DNA of 64,000 nt from Syngnathus acus (lineage: Eukaryota; Chordata; Actinopteri; Syngnathiformes; Syngnathidae): contig NC_051094.1 in NCBI RefSeq assembly GCF_901709675.1, positions 10,658,501 through 10,722,500 of the forward strand, read 5' to 3'. How positions within the stretch are numbered: position 1 is the first letter of the stretch; each line of letters starts with the position of its first letter. Under the pieces are notes generated by a model that worked only from the letters and a program-made list of their open reading frames with translations, was not told where the DNA came from and ran no database searches. Positions 30,701 through 42,850 of this stretch are shown piece by piece. The translations under genes and the position numbers were made by a program.

Positions 30701-32037
30701 AAAATGAAGAATTAGGTGGAAGTGATAAGTCTATCGCAAATGTACTTATTGTTTACGTTAGTGCTTTTTTTCTGTAGTGTGTGACGATGCAATGTGATTT
30801 ATTCCTTTACTCTCTTTTTAAAATACTTATCTCTTTAGTGACCGCCATTAATTTGTACATGTATGCTTTTGTTTTATAAGACCTATGGCTATGAGCACAT
30901 CCTGACACTGAACAACCTAGAGAAAGGAGGTCTTCTGAAGCCACAGACCAGTTCAAGGAATAATTACCCTACCATTAGAAAAACCCTTAAACTGTGGATG
31001 GAGGATGCAAACGAACAAGTATGAATAGCAAGGAGATTGATTATATGCGCTAATGTTTGACCTATGACAAGGACATGGCGATATTTGGTTGTTTGTTTTC
31101 TCTTTCAGAATCCCAACGACATCTCATACGTATACAGCGGCTACGCTCCATTAAGCATCCGACTCACCCAAGTCTTGGCCAGGCCAGGCTGGCGGAGCAT
31201 CGAAGAGGTGCTGAAGATGCTCCCAGGTCCACATTTCGAGGAGCGCCAGCAGCTGCCTCCTGGACTCCACAAAAAACGTAAGGGCCAATTCAAACATGTT
31301 TTTCCGTCAGCCTTCTGCCTGTAAGATATAGATAAGAGTAGGCTTTGTTCATGTGAGGGCAGAAGCTGAATGAGAAGATGGATTGCACTAGGCCGACATT
31401 GTTATCCTACCTCCGCCAGTTTGCACTTGTCTTTGTTTGCGCACGTCTTAAAATGAGCAATACACAGCATTTGTCAAGTCACCACCAGTGCTGCCATAGT
31501 GGCAGTTAGAGGTGTCAACACTGATGGGAATGACACTATCTTAGAAATATGCTAATTAGAACTGTGAGATTAGATTAAGTGGCGTGCTTCTGCTTGTCTG
31601 TGTTAGAATAGATTTTCAAAGGTGCTAATTGAAGAGTCTCAGCAAAACTGATGGATAGTAGATAGCTTTAACGTATTTATCCAGTAGTGCATGTAGTGGT
31701 ATACTTCTATATAAATCAAAGCTGCGTATCCAAAATGTGAGGATTTCACTTCTTTTTTTTTTTTTTTTTACAGACAGCTATAATTATGTTTGTGTCGTAC
31801 TATATGTACTGTATGTGAGAGATGACGTCAGACTTACTTTCAGGCCAGCAGGGGGAGAACAGGACGACACTGGTGTTTTTCTTGGGAGGAGTGACATATG
31901 CCGAAATAGCGGCTCTCCGTTTCCTTTCTCAAATGGAGGACAGCGGAATGGAATATGTCATAGCTACAACCAAACTCCTCAACGGCGCATCTTGGATCAA
32001 ATCTCTCATGGACAGACCCGAAGCTCAGATGCATTGA
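27797..32037 (+). CDS. vps33a: VPS33A, Sec1/Munc18-family subunit of the HOPS and CORVET complexes
   Basis: Thirteen exons: 27797-27898, 28119-28184, 28299-28426, 28544-28730, 29010-29126, 29221-29395, 29469-29662, 29966-30092, 30177-30244, 30387-30524, 30881-31018, 31109-31277, 31844-32037. They sum to 1803 nt (600 residues; human about 596), with all phases and GT/AG sites consistent. The protein opens [17 protein letters not shown] and carries SM-family blocks such as [94 protein letters not shown] and [22 protein letters not shown]33A chaperones SNARE assembly during late endosome-lysosome and autophagosome-lysosome fusion. The start fits the Kozak context AAAAATGG and lies just after a CLEAR-type site. 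AATAAA at 32243 and 32274 are the likely polyadenylation signals. Confidence 0.98.
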
Positions 32038-32242
32038 GTAAACTGCAATACACCTGGACACATCAAACAGCTTGAGCACTCTTCATGTCGGTATAAGCAT
32101 GCTGCAGGTGTCTCACTGATGTCCATGTTAGAGAAACAGATGGAGATCTTTCTGTCCCTGAATTGTACTGAGGCAATGGAAAAAACTGGCTGTAAGAAAG
32201 TCATTTTTCTCTTATGGATCAGTTGTATATAATTTATGTGTT

Positions 32243-32279
32243 AATAAAGCGTTGGTCAAAATGTAATGTGTTTAATAAA
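32243..32279 (+). terminator. Polyadenylation signals of vps33a
   Basis: AATAAA occurs at 32243-32248 and again at 32274-32279, about 210-240 bp after the stop codon. A T-rich stretch follows at 32286-32299. Confidence 0.65.
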
Positions 32280-32299
32280 ACAAGTTTTTTTTTTTTTTT

Positions 32300-33000
32300 G
32301 GAATGTTATTTGGATGCTTTTCCCCTTCCAGATAAAATATATTAACGAAATTAAACAGGTCCCTCCATTATTCAATATTGTATGCAACACTACTGTTCCT
32401 ACTGATGTGAATGCATGGTTTTGTTTTTTTGACGAGGGAGTATAGCTGTCAGCACAGGCCCAGCCCTCGGAAGGAGCAATTAGTGCAGTAACAGGCCTCC
32501 TGATCAGCCGATAATGCTCCTGCGCCGTCTGGAGAGCTCAGGCCTCAGCATCCTATCATTTGACAGCACAGGACACTGATTGAATTAGGAGGCCATTTGC
32601 TCAATGTTCCGGCAGAGAATAACTGTGCGGCAGCAGGGTTTTAGGTCTTCAGTCAATAGCATCTCCTCGTTTTTACAGTAGAAACAGGGCTTCCTGCTGA
32701 CAGGATATACTCCGTGTACTCTTCATGGATAAATCCATGTTTATTTCTTATTCCTAATTAGATTTATGAGTAAGATTTGCTTGACAGCTTTCATATTATA
32801 CTAGGGTGTGTCTGAGGTGCAGGTGCACGGGAGGCATAACTACCATTAGGATCAATCCCAGGGGAATAAAATCCTTATGGTCAGTTGTTGTCTTTGGCTC
32901 CTCCTCGGTTGGGAGTTGCAAGGCTCGAGGGTGCATCAGCCAACTTCACGGCTACAAGTGTACCAGCCCACCCTGTGAACAGCGTCAGTCCTGCTGCAAC
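32300..33000. other. Spacer after vps33a; candidate conserved noncoding element
   Basis: No coding exon was recognised. The part at about 32450-32700 is of balanced composition, free of obvious repeats, and carries several homeodomain- and MEIS-like strings (CAATTAGTG, TGACAGCA, GAATTAGG). The end, up to 33009, has a splice-donor-like AAG-GTATGAG and may be a 5' noncoding exon of the micropeptide gene that follows. Confidence 0.4.
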
Positions 33001-33537
33001 AACATCAAGGTATGAGTTGTTTGAAAGCTTTTATTTCCTACAATTGCAGATGTGTGTATGCTTTCATTTTGATTGATATTTTATTTGTTTACCATTTGCT
33101 AGATGGAAATTTAACAGAATATAGCTTTATTATGCTGCATAAAGAGTACATTATTCTAAAAGTGCCTTTTATTTCAGGAAATAGTATTTGCATTTTTGTA
33201 ATTAGAGCTTCCTAATAGCTTCCTCTTTTACAGTTACCAAATACTTGGCTGCAACTTCTACCACTGCTTTGCATTTCCTGTTTTTTTTCCCCAAAATGTA
33301 AATGTAATGTTTTAAAATTATTGTGCATGTTCACCTTTTCTAAGTGTTAATATCTTAAAAGCTCAGATTCATGCTAAACCAATGACTAAAGATGTTTGCA
33401 GGATTTAGATCAATACTGAAACCTTTTAGTGCAATTTGCAAATACATTATTTAACAGTTGTCATCATAAGGCTATGTGGCCGATACATTATTTATTTGCT
33501 TCATTCTTTTGTATCGTGACAAGTGTGTGTTTGCAGA

Positions 33538-33744
33538 ATGGGACGAGGTGGGAACCTGGGACACCTGACTCTTGTTGCTCCCAAGCACAAGACACAGCAG
33601 GTGCATCTGGATTCCGAGCCTTTTTTTATTCGCTTTCTGCGGACATTTAGGGAAATCCTCAAATTTGTCCTCTTCAGCTACACTGTGCTCTTTGGCTCCT
33701 TACTTCTCGCCCGTTGGACCACTTACTACATGGTGGGAAAGTAA
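33538..33744 (+). CDS. Unrecognised 68-residue single-pass membrane micropeptide
   Basis: An exon opens at a good acceptor (TGTTTGCAG, AG at 33535-33536). One base later an ATG starts a 68-residue frame. The N-terminal half is basic and polar (GRGGNLGHLTLVAPKHKTQQ, then HLDSEPFF). A helix with basic residues follows (IRFLRTFREILK), then one hydrophobic segment (FVLFSYTVLFGSLLLARW), ending TTYYMVGK. AATAAA lies at 33872-33877, about 130 bp after the stop, as expected for a last exon. A donor at 33010 (AACATCAAG then GTATGAG) could supply a noncoding first exon and would give an A at -3 of the start. No family was recognised from memory. The size and layout suggest a small integral membrane protein, but function, localisation and even translation are unknown. 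Confidence 0.5.
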   Translation: MGRGGNLGHLTLVAPKHKTQQVHLDSEPFFIRFLRTFREILKFVLFSYTVLFGSLLLARWTTYYMVGK

Positions 33745-35154
33745 AAAGACACAGAGATTCAACTTGCACTTGGATGAGGAGCTCTTTATTCAGATTGAAG
33801 ATACTTTATTTGGGATTCGAAATAAGTGTCAATGTTTTTTCCTGCTTAATACTTGCTACTTGATTCCAATCAATAAAATATGATAATTTGGTAAGAACTG
33901 TGCACTCATCCAAACTTGCTGATGCCAGCTAAAAGAGCAGAATTACAACAATTTGAATTGCAACTTTGCTTCTGATGTGTTGGTGTGTGTATTCTTCAAC
34001 TTTTAATGCATTGGAACGTGATCACAATAAATGTTATATCTGTCTGCAGTCAAAAACATACAGTACAAAAAGACGCCATTATATATGAGATACACTATTA
34101 CTGATTGTTTCTAAGCGATTAAACGGAGAGATTGCTTAGGTTTAAATATTGCATTTAGCAAACAGGACAAACGAATGATAGGGGTTACGTATATATCTGA
34201 ATTCTGATTTTATTTTGCCAGATGCTTGGATATTGGATACTCATCTCGAGACACTAACCAGGCTAAGCAATTGGTGATACAGGTCTTTCTTTACACCTGA
34301 CCCACATTTATTAATATACACGCATTAAATTAATTAGTTTTACCTTTAAAACGCTGCCTGTAATACTTTCCTGTTTTATTTGTTGAATGTTGTTAGATGA
34401 TAGTGTTCAATGATACACACATACACTTTCATGACTTTCATGTAACAGAAAATGTATAAAAGTAAACTGCTTGTTTGATGTGAATCTACCTGTTTTAAAA
34501 TGAAAATGTAAGGTGAAAACAAAAGTATTAAAAGGCCAAATGCAAAACTAATGTTTTGTTGACAAAACTCTGTGCGTCATTTAACGCGTTTGATTCATGT
34601 TATAGTGCCAGTCCACACGGGCGGGGCTTGGCGTTTCCTGTTATTTCCAAAGCAGTCATCGACGCTTCTCATTAAAACAAAAATTACGTTATAATTTAAA
34701 CAGTCATGATTTCTGGTGGTAAATTAAGTTAGTTTGTACAGTTAAACAACTCAGGACTAAAATACTGATTATTTTCTTGGCTCACCCTGACCGCCCTCAC
34801 GGTGTAACATTAGATATATTCGTCAACGCCAGCAGCGTTGCGCCATTTTGAAAGTGTTATGTTGGGAGAGGCAGGGACGAGGGAATTCTCAAAAGTATAG
34901 TGCAAAGTCTAAACACCTGTTCTTTATTCCAGCATTACTACCGTTTTTCTGAGAAAAAAATATTTTTTGTCTTTGCAAAAGTTAAGCTAAGGTCGTGTGT
35001 GCTTCTTTAAGAAATAATAATGAAATAAACATTGGCAGCGCTCGCAGTTTCATTCCTCCACTCTACACCTCCTCGGTAGTCAGAAAGCAGCAGCAGTGCT
35101 CAGTCCAGGGCCTGAGCCCGCTTCACAGACCCCTTCTCTCGCTGGCCCACCACC
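33745..35154. other. Spacer and ppp2r2a promoter/5' UTR
   Basis: The 3' end of the micropeptide transcript (AATAAA at 33872) is followed by AT-rich spacer. The ppp2r2a promoter should lie about 34590-35100. It holds a GC box-like GGGCGGGGCTTGG near 34620 and CGCCATTTTG at 34841-34850, a YY1-like core on the minus strand. The 5' UTR before 35155 is rich in CTC and CAG. Confidence 0.5.
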
Positions 35155-38100
35155 ATGGCAGGTAAAATTTAAACGACACGGCGAGGCTGCGGTCATCGTT
35201 TAATAAGTCACGAATAAAACGGAACCTAATCTAGTGTTGGTGGTTAACTAGCAGGAAGCTAGCATGCTAAGCTCGTGTTGGTTTTTGTAGTGAGCGTAAA
35301 TAAAGTTGCTCTTGGTGTGGCGTGGTGTCTTGAAACTGGATTTCTACCTCCTGCAGGGGTCGGTGATGAGAGCGACGAGGTGCAATGGTGTTTTTCCCAA
35401 GTCAAAGGAGCAATAGATGACGACGTTGCAGAAGGTGAGTCCATCAGATTTTTTCCCTCTCATTGACACTTGGAACATGTATGGAAAGTCGCCTAATCAT
35501 TTTCAGATCTCTAATATTCATCCTAAGCTTCATTACTTTAAGAAAATAAAGCGCACTTGTTGAACAACTGAGTCCCTTCGACAACGTGACATTTCTGCAC
35601 GCTAGTGGGACAACTATATGTTAATTGTTGGCATTTTGGTGCAAGGAGTATGTTCCAGGATGCTGCGACTTAAAGTGTTACTATAGTGGAGTAAAAATGT
35701 TCAGTAGTAAGGAATAATTGCATACTGCTAAGTCAAAAGTGGTACTTACTAGTAGTGAGAAAACTGCTTGTAAGACACATTCATTCCACTAGTGTGCCCT
35801 CGTTCTACTATTGTGCTGAATTGTTTTACAAGTGAGGACAAAAGACATCAAGGATATCACATAAATGTTCAGTCAAGTTTGAGAAATAATTTCAAATTGC
35901 AATGTAAACTACTGGTAATAGTTTGACAATGGACAGTACATATGTTAATATTCATGTGGGTGGGTGCCATTAATTGGACAAGCATATCAAGAGACTACAG
36001 ATAATCTATTTCTCTGCTATGCTTACCATATGTTTGCCCATCAAAGGTGACAATGACACTGCTGATCTTTTGTTTCAGGTCATTGCTGTCCTTTGTTTGG
36101 TTTTTATTTTTTTGTGAGCTAGATGCGCGAAAGATGAAATGGCTACGAAGTTTATTGTATTTTGGTCCTGGTGCCAGATCTTATCCGATATTGCAAACAG
36201 AAAGCACAATTCACTCTCATTCGCATGGGCTTTATTACACTAAATGCACTAAAACTATACATTGCTTGTAGACTGTTATTACGACAGTAAATCTACACTG
36301 TTTACAGTAAACTCTACCTTACACCCACAGTGGTCGTCGATGCATGCCTAAAACACGAATTATTGTTCACATTTTGTAACATCTTGACTTGTCAATCTGC
36401 AGCTAAAAATACTTCTGCTATCCACTGGATGCCATAATGCTGTTAAATGTGCGTGAGTTGTGTGACAGCTGTTGACTCCCAGAGCCATCTCTTGTAAAGT
36501 CTCTAGTGACTTTGGGACTGCCTGCCATTTTGTTCCCATAATAGACAACTCCAGCTGTGTGAATTATCGGGAAAGGAGCAAAGAGCCGCATCCTGTCCTG
36601 AATTGAACTTGCATTCAGTCTCTCATGTCTGGTTTGCACTGTGCTTTTCCACTCCATTTGTTTTCTGTATAAAAATGTTATCATGTCTTAAATGGTCGGT
36701 AGCTGAGCATAACACAACACAAATCAGTGAATGAAATAACGTCAAAAACTGTGATCTCTAAACATTTTAAATTAATTTGGCATTACCTTTAATCAAAAAA
36801 TATAATACATAGCTGATAGCTAATTAGACTTTGAAAAATAATGCACCCCAAGTGCACATGCGGCAAAGACTCTCCTTAACTACCACTAACAACCCAGGCT
36901 ACAATTAAGTTTTCCCAGAGCTACAAAGCTTATGTGCCATGCAAAATCAGGGCATCCACCTGAAGGGGGCATCCACAGCATCCTATTAATTTGTAGTCAT
37001 TTGTGTTTGGATGAGCTTGTCAGAAAAAGGCTGTATGAACTATGAAGCACTTTGTTTTCTCCACACTCACTCTATGCCTGTGTTAAGAATCGTGTTCACA
37101 CTAGTGCCAGGCAGTAAACAAGGACTGATTGTTGTTTTCAATGTTCTCTGTATTGTATAATTAGATGTAAATGCTGTTCAAGGTGCCAATTGTTCCTGCA
37201 CAATGTTGATGGATGGATGGATGGATGGATGGATGGATGGATGGATGGATGGATGGATGGATGGATGGAAGATGAAGTTTGTGTATACATGCATACTAGT
37301 CCTTGTCACTAGTCCTTGTTCTTGCAGCTCATTGGTGACAAAAACTTTACATTCTCAGGACCACTGACGTTTAGACATGATGGTTGCATGTTAAAGAGGC
37401 AGTGTTGCGATATTGTGATTAAAACACTTATGATATTCCTGTGTCGACAGCTGATATTATATCCACTGTTGAGTTCAACCACTCAGGGGAGTTGCTTGCC
37501 ACTGGAGACAAAGGAGGTCGTGTAGTCATCTTTCAACAGGAGCCAGAGGTGCTTTTTATGTAGAGACGTCAATATTTGTTTGACTTTGCGTATCCCATAT
37601 TATCTGTAGTCTTGCATTGTTGTGCCTGACGTGATCTTTGCTTGATTGTTATTTTTAAGAGTAAGAATCAGCCTCAGTGCCGTGGAGAATACAACGTGTA
37701 CAGCACCTTTCAGAGCCATGAACCTGAGTTTGACTACCTGAAGAGCCTTGAGATTGAGGAGAAGATCAACAAGATTCGATGGTTGCCCCAGAAGAATGCT
37801 GCTCACTTCCTTTTATCCACAAATGGCAAGTTGACTTGTCTACTCTAGAGAACATGTTATACAACTTGTTTTCTTGAATTTAAGTCCATTAGGACATCTT
37901 CTGGACATTTTTTAAACTGCTAAAACTATATGCGTCTATAACAGCAGAAATAGAACTTGTTATTAAGCCGGTCAAACAATATGACATAAAACAAATATTT
38001 GTTGGCTGTAGTAGTTGACTGACTTTGACTTTGGCAGAGTTTCATAACATTTCAAGTAACCCGTCGGTAAATGGTCTTGTACAGTAGTTACCTAGCAATG

Positions 38101-40152
38101 TAAATGGCAAGTTTATAAGATCACAAAAAAAAGTTGTTTTTGTCGAGTCACTCACATAATGTAATAATATTCAACTACAGATTTTTTAAGAATTATTGAT
38201 ACCCCCTTGTCATTGTCCTCTCATAGATAAAACCATAAAGCTGTGGAAAATTAGCGAGCGAGACAAGAGACCGGAAGGTTATAATTTGAAAGAAGATGAC
38301 GGTCGATACAGAGATCCAAATACAGTCACAACGCTACGGGTGGGTATCGTGCGTGTATTATTTATTTTTCACAGGTCATCACAATTTAACATGTTGTCTA
38401 GCTTGTAAAAAAGACAGTGAACTCACTGGTCTTTTCCCCTAGGTACCAATCTTCAGGCCCATGGACCTGATGGTGGAGGCCAGCCCTCGTAGAGTCTTTG
38501 CCAATGCTCACACTTACCACATCAATTCCATCTCAGTCAACAGTGATTGTGAAACGTACCTATCCGCAGATGATCTTCGCATCAATTTGTGGCACTTGGA
38601 GATCACTGATCGCAGCTTTAGTATCCTTTCTCTCTTAGCTCCTCACACACATCATCAGTATTGGAAACTGCTTATCTTTTCCGGACCGGTAATTGAGCAC
38701 ATCCTTTCCACTGTGAGAGAGGGCACTTGGTAGAGAGACTGTAAAGAGGGAATTCAGTCTAGCATGGCTCTGTTAATGTCTGTGCATAGATGTTATTGAA
38801 GATGTGTGCGTTCTTCTCGTAATTGAAAGTTAAAGGTGAAATATAAAATAAATACAAATAATCAATTATCAAAATATGGTATGATGATACTGCAGTGATT
38901 TTCATGTTATAATTTCAAGTCTGTAAGTCTCCTCTTCTGTTGGACCTGAACTTGTCTTACTCAGATATTGTTGACATCAAGCCAGCTAACATGGAGGAAT
39001 TGACCGAGGTGATCACAGCGTCAGAGTTCCATCCTAACCAATGCAATACATTTGTGTACAGTAGCAGTAAAGGAGCCATCCGCTTGTGCGACATGAGGGC
39101 GTCAGCACTGTGTGACAACCATGCCAAATGTAAGTAGGTCACTCCTACTATGACGCAACCCAACTAAAAAACTGAATTCCATTTTTGTGGTCTTATAATG
39201 ATCCAAGTCCCTAGCCTAAAATTCCGTTTCCTCGGTATGCAGTAAGGAAGTACATTGTTGTGTTTGCAGTGTTTGAAGAGCCAGAGGATCCAAACAATCG
39301 TTCCTTCTTCTCAGAAATAACGTCATCCATCTCTGATGTGAACTTCAGCCACAGTGGACGTTACATAATGACCCGTGACTACCTGTCCATCAAAATCTGG
39401 GACCTCAATATGGAGACTCGTCCAGTGGAGACCTATCAGGCATGTTATGTTGGTCATGTATGTTGGTGTCGGTGACTACTCACGTATTGAGTACTTGTAC
39501 TGATATCGGCCTGAAAAAAATGTGGTACTGAACATCCCTACTATTTATAGTACTGTATATGAGTAGCTTGGTCCGCCATCCTCAAAATTGTTCTTCTCTA
39601 TCAGGTGCATGAATATCTCAGGAGCAAGCTGTGTTCACTCTATGAGAACGATTGCATCTTTGACAAATTTGAGTGCTGTTGGAATGGAAACGACAGGTGA
39701 GAACATACATTCTCGTCATTGATCTTCATTCTGCCTCCTTTGCTATGCCGTTTCCTAGATGTTAAAAGCCATAGTTTGTGTAACAGCTATAGGTTGATGT
39801 CTTTGGTAGTTTGGTTTACTATCCAGTTGACTCAGATCTCTGCCTCACTATAACTTTGTGCCCTGTGTGCAGCGTGGTCATGACAGGTTCCTACAACAAC
39901 TTCTTCAGGCTGTTTGACCGAGGCTACAGGCAGGATGTGACCCTAGAGGCATCAAGGGAGAACAGCAAACCCCAGTCTATTCTTAAACCCCGCAAAGTAA
40001 GCTCAGGTGGGAAGCGCAAGAAGGATGAGATCAGTGTAGACAGTTTGGACTTTAACAAGAAGATCCTCCACACTGCCTGGCATCCCCTGGACAACATTAT
40101 TGCAGTGGCCACCACCAATAATCTCTATATATTCCAGGACAAACTTAACTAG
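35155..40152 (+). CDS. ppp2r2a: PP2A regulatory subunit B55-alpha (WD40 propeller)
   Basis: Ten coding exons: 35155-35161, 35357-35434, 37451-37548, 37660-37825, 38227-38339, 38443-38620, 38965-39129, 39270-39439, 39605-39696, 39873-40152. They sum to 1347 nt (448 residues; human 447) with consistent phase. The first coding exon is only 7 bases (ATG GCA G). Recognisable blocks include [101 protein letters not shown] and [16 protein letters not shown]55 forms a seven-bladed propeller that directs PP2A to substrates such as Tau and p107 and is needed for mitotic exit. Two introns, after 37825 and after 39439, start with GC instead of GT; the phases allow no nearby GT. AATAAA at 42426 could end a 3' UTR of about 2.3 kb. 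Confidence 0.97.
37206..37268. repeat. (GGAT)n tetranucleotide microsatellite
   Basis: About 15 uninterrupted GGAT/ATGG units in ppp2r2a intron 2. Confidence 0.97.
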
Positions 40153-42535
40153 TATTGCTCCATCACACAGACACAAAATCTGTCAAAATATTCAGGTCTG
40201 GCTCAGACCTTGGGTATGGCTGATCATCACAAGTACACTTTTCACGTATAATACAAATTGAACTTACCGGCTGTGTTGAGCTAATTACTGTACAAACTTT
40301 GGGATTCCGAGGCTTATTTACTTTTTCCACCAGAAGCACATGTTCATCTAGCTGCTGGTTACAACTCTACTACATCTTAGACCAAAGGGAAGACATATGT
40401 AAAAAGACAAACATATTTTTCATGTGGGCATTCGTCCCAATACTAATCGTTAATGCAATTTGGCTCCTATAACATTTGATTAATTTCAGCAGGAAAATGT
40501 TTAATTGTAGACTCCGTTGCACTGGCATGAAAAAAATGCTGATACAAGTGGTCAACACTCCTTAGTTGCACCCACCCAATTTGACATTCACTCACAACTT
40601 CTTCCTGATTGAGTACATTGATAAAGGGCCAATCGAGGATTTCTCCCACTAAGGTTATATTGAAAGGTGCTTTAAAAACAATGCTGCCACTTCCTTTTCT
40701 GCTGCATAACAATTTATACCAGGTTAGATCTTTATCCTATGATTGCCTGTTGTTTACATTTTTTTCTTCTTAACAGTAGGGATGACAACTTTCAGTGGTC
40801 ATCTAAATCGCATACTTTTGGCTGCTTATGTACATGCCAAGCAGGGAGGGGGGCGGGGGGGGGCTGTATTTACCAGGTTAGTTTCCTTTGACATAAACTA
40901 CTTATTTCCTAAGACACACAGCTTTCAGGAATTTGTTTCATCATATTTTAGGAGCACATTGTTTTCATAACAACATGGTTGACTTTTGAGTGGCAGGTGT
41001 TTGGGTTCGGGGAACTGAATCATGCCAAAGTCAAATGTGCTTTATGCCTGTAAATTATAGTCATTTAGTTAAAGCTCTGCTCAGTCATTACTATAATGAA
41101 AATGTACCACCAATAACAGCTCAGGCTCAAGGGCCCAAGGTGGCCCAGGTGTTTTGTTGGGTGTTGCTGCCAAAACAAATGTTATGTTGCAGACAGGTAA
41201 CTTTACCCCTTGGATCAAGTTTCATTTTTTTATATTTTATACTGTATCAGAAGAGAAAAATAGTCTCTATAGCTGATTTATTTTTGTATAAATTAAGGCA
41301 ACAGTTGTAGTCTGATCACTGACGTTTTAAATGGAACTGTCTCTGATGGTTGGTTTGAATGTAGATGGAAGGCTTGTGTGCTGTCTCAGGGCAGATATTT
41401 GTTTGAAAGTTCCGTGATGTCAAATAGGAGCATGCTCTTTCCTTTTTTTTTTTTTAAAGTCGTTTTTATATCTGCAAAAGCATAGGGAGGACAGTACAGC
41501 ATCTGGCCTGAAAGGAGTAAGAAGTGTTTTTCAATTTACTCTTTCCAAGTGAACTTTGCCTTATTTTCTTGAAAGGGTATCTGTTCTATAAGCTTTTTTT
41601 TTTCAGATATGTTTTATTTAAGGGGAGAATTTGTGTAGCACTTGGTTTGCAGATGTTAAATCTAAATGAAGAAATTACTTTAGAACTTAAAAACCTGCTT
41701 CTCCTTTGCGATGCCTCCATCACAAGTTGCTGATCTTGAGAAGAAAATAGGTTGAGGATTTCTTACGTTGTTTTTTTTTTTAACATCTTTTCAAAGCACA
41801 GCGAATTTTACAATGACTGGAATGCCAACAAAAAGAGGTGATGATGTCACTTCCTCAGGGCTGTGCATAATATCCTTCAATCATAGGGCATTTTCAAAAT
41901 GACTTTTGGCGTGTTATTAGTGGCTTCTCTAAGTAATCCTGAGATATCCCATTTTGATTTTCTCAACAAAGGATTGTCGTTGGGTTTGTTGATCACCCTT
42001 GTTAAAAAAAACTGAAATATTTACTGCCGTTTGTTAATTAGAATGTCATTCATAGCTGATCCACTGAATATTTTGAAAACCACAAAACCCCCATTGGCCT
42101 TTATTAAAGCATTAAGAGTCAAGATAACCTGACAAAAGCATTTCATGTGGCGTGCCAAACATGAGACACTCAGGGGAATTCACCACTGATCAATGATCAA
42201 AATATTGTACCTTCAAGATAGCAGGTTGTCAGTACTAAATGAAAAAAAATGCCTTAATCAAAAGCCTATGCATTTCGATTGTGTAACAGTTAATTGTTAT
42301 GACCCAATGGAGACTGATATAATGATACTGTATCAACAGCATCAAATGTATGGAGTTTTTGACCCTAGCATCATACATAAACTCATTTTGGGGGATGTTT
42401 AATGTTTGTTTCTTTCAAGTTCTTAAATAAAGATGGAAGAATTTTGGAAGTCTGGTGTGAAAAACTATTCAACTTTGTGTGTGTGTGTGTGGGGGGTGTT
42501 AGATGGAATTTAATTATATTATTACTATAAGTAAT
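40153..42535 (+). other. Probable ppp2r2a 3' UTR and downstream spacer
   Basis: No coding exon was recognised. A polyadenylation signal AATAAA lies at 42426-42431, which would make a long 3' UTR as in other vertebrates. A (GT)n run lies at 42475-42492. Poly-T and poly-G runs occur near 40855 and 41444. Confidence 0.5.
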
Positions 42536-42539
42536 AAAG

Positions 42540-42850
42540 TTCTGCACACTCAACATTGTCTCCACGTTGCGGCCCCTACTTTCCTCACTGAACTGCTCAC
42601 ACCACAAACCTCCAGTAGGACCTGATCAGGCCGACAGCACCGTCTAGTCATGACCAGGACACGGCTCAAGACCATGGGCGACAGGGCCTTCTCAGTGGCC
42701 CTCCCTGACCACCTCAGGGTTCCACAGACGATGGATGCTTTTAAAAAGAGACTAAAGACCTTTTTACTCTGGCCTATAGCTAAATACTTACTATTTTTAT
42801 ATTTTTGATAGTCTCTTTTTGTTTTTCCCTCTCTTTTAAAGTCTTTTTTG
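42540..42850 (+). mobile_element. LINE 3' end fragment (L2-like ORF2 C-terminus)
   Basis: In the plus frames the DNA reads TRTRLKTMGDRAFSVALPDH and then LRVPQTMDAFKKRLKTFLLW. This is the standard C-terminal tail of fish L2-type LINE proteins (RTRTKTMGDRAFS...FKRRLKTHLF). Upstream, in another frame, ELLTPHKPP is also seen. Frameshifts show it is dead. Confidence 0.8.
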
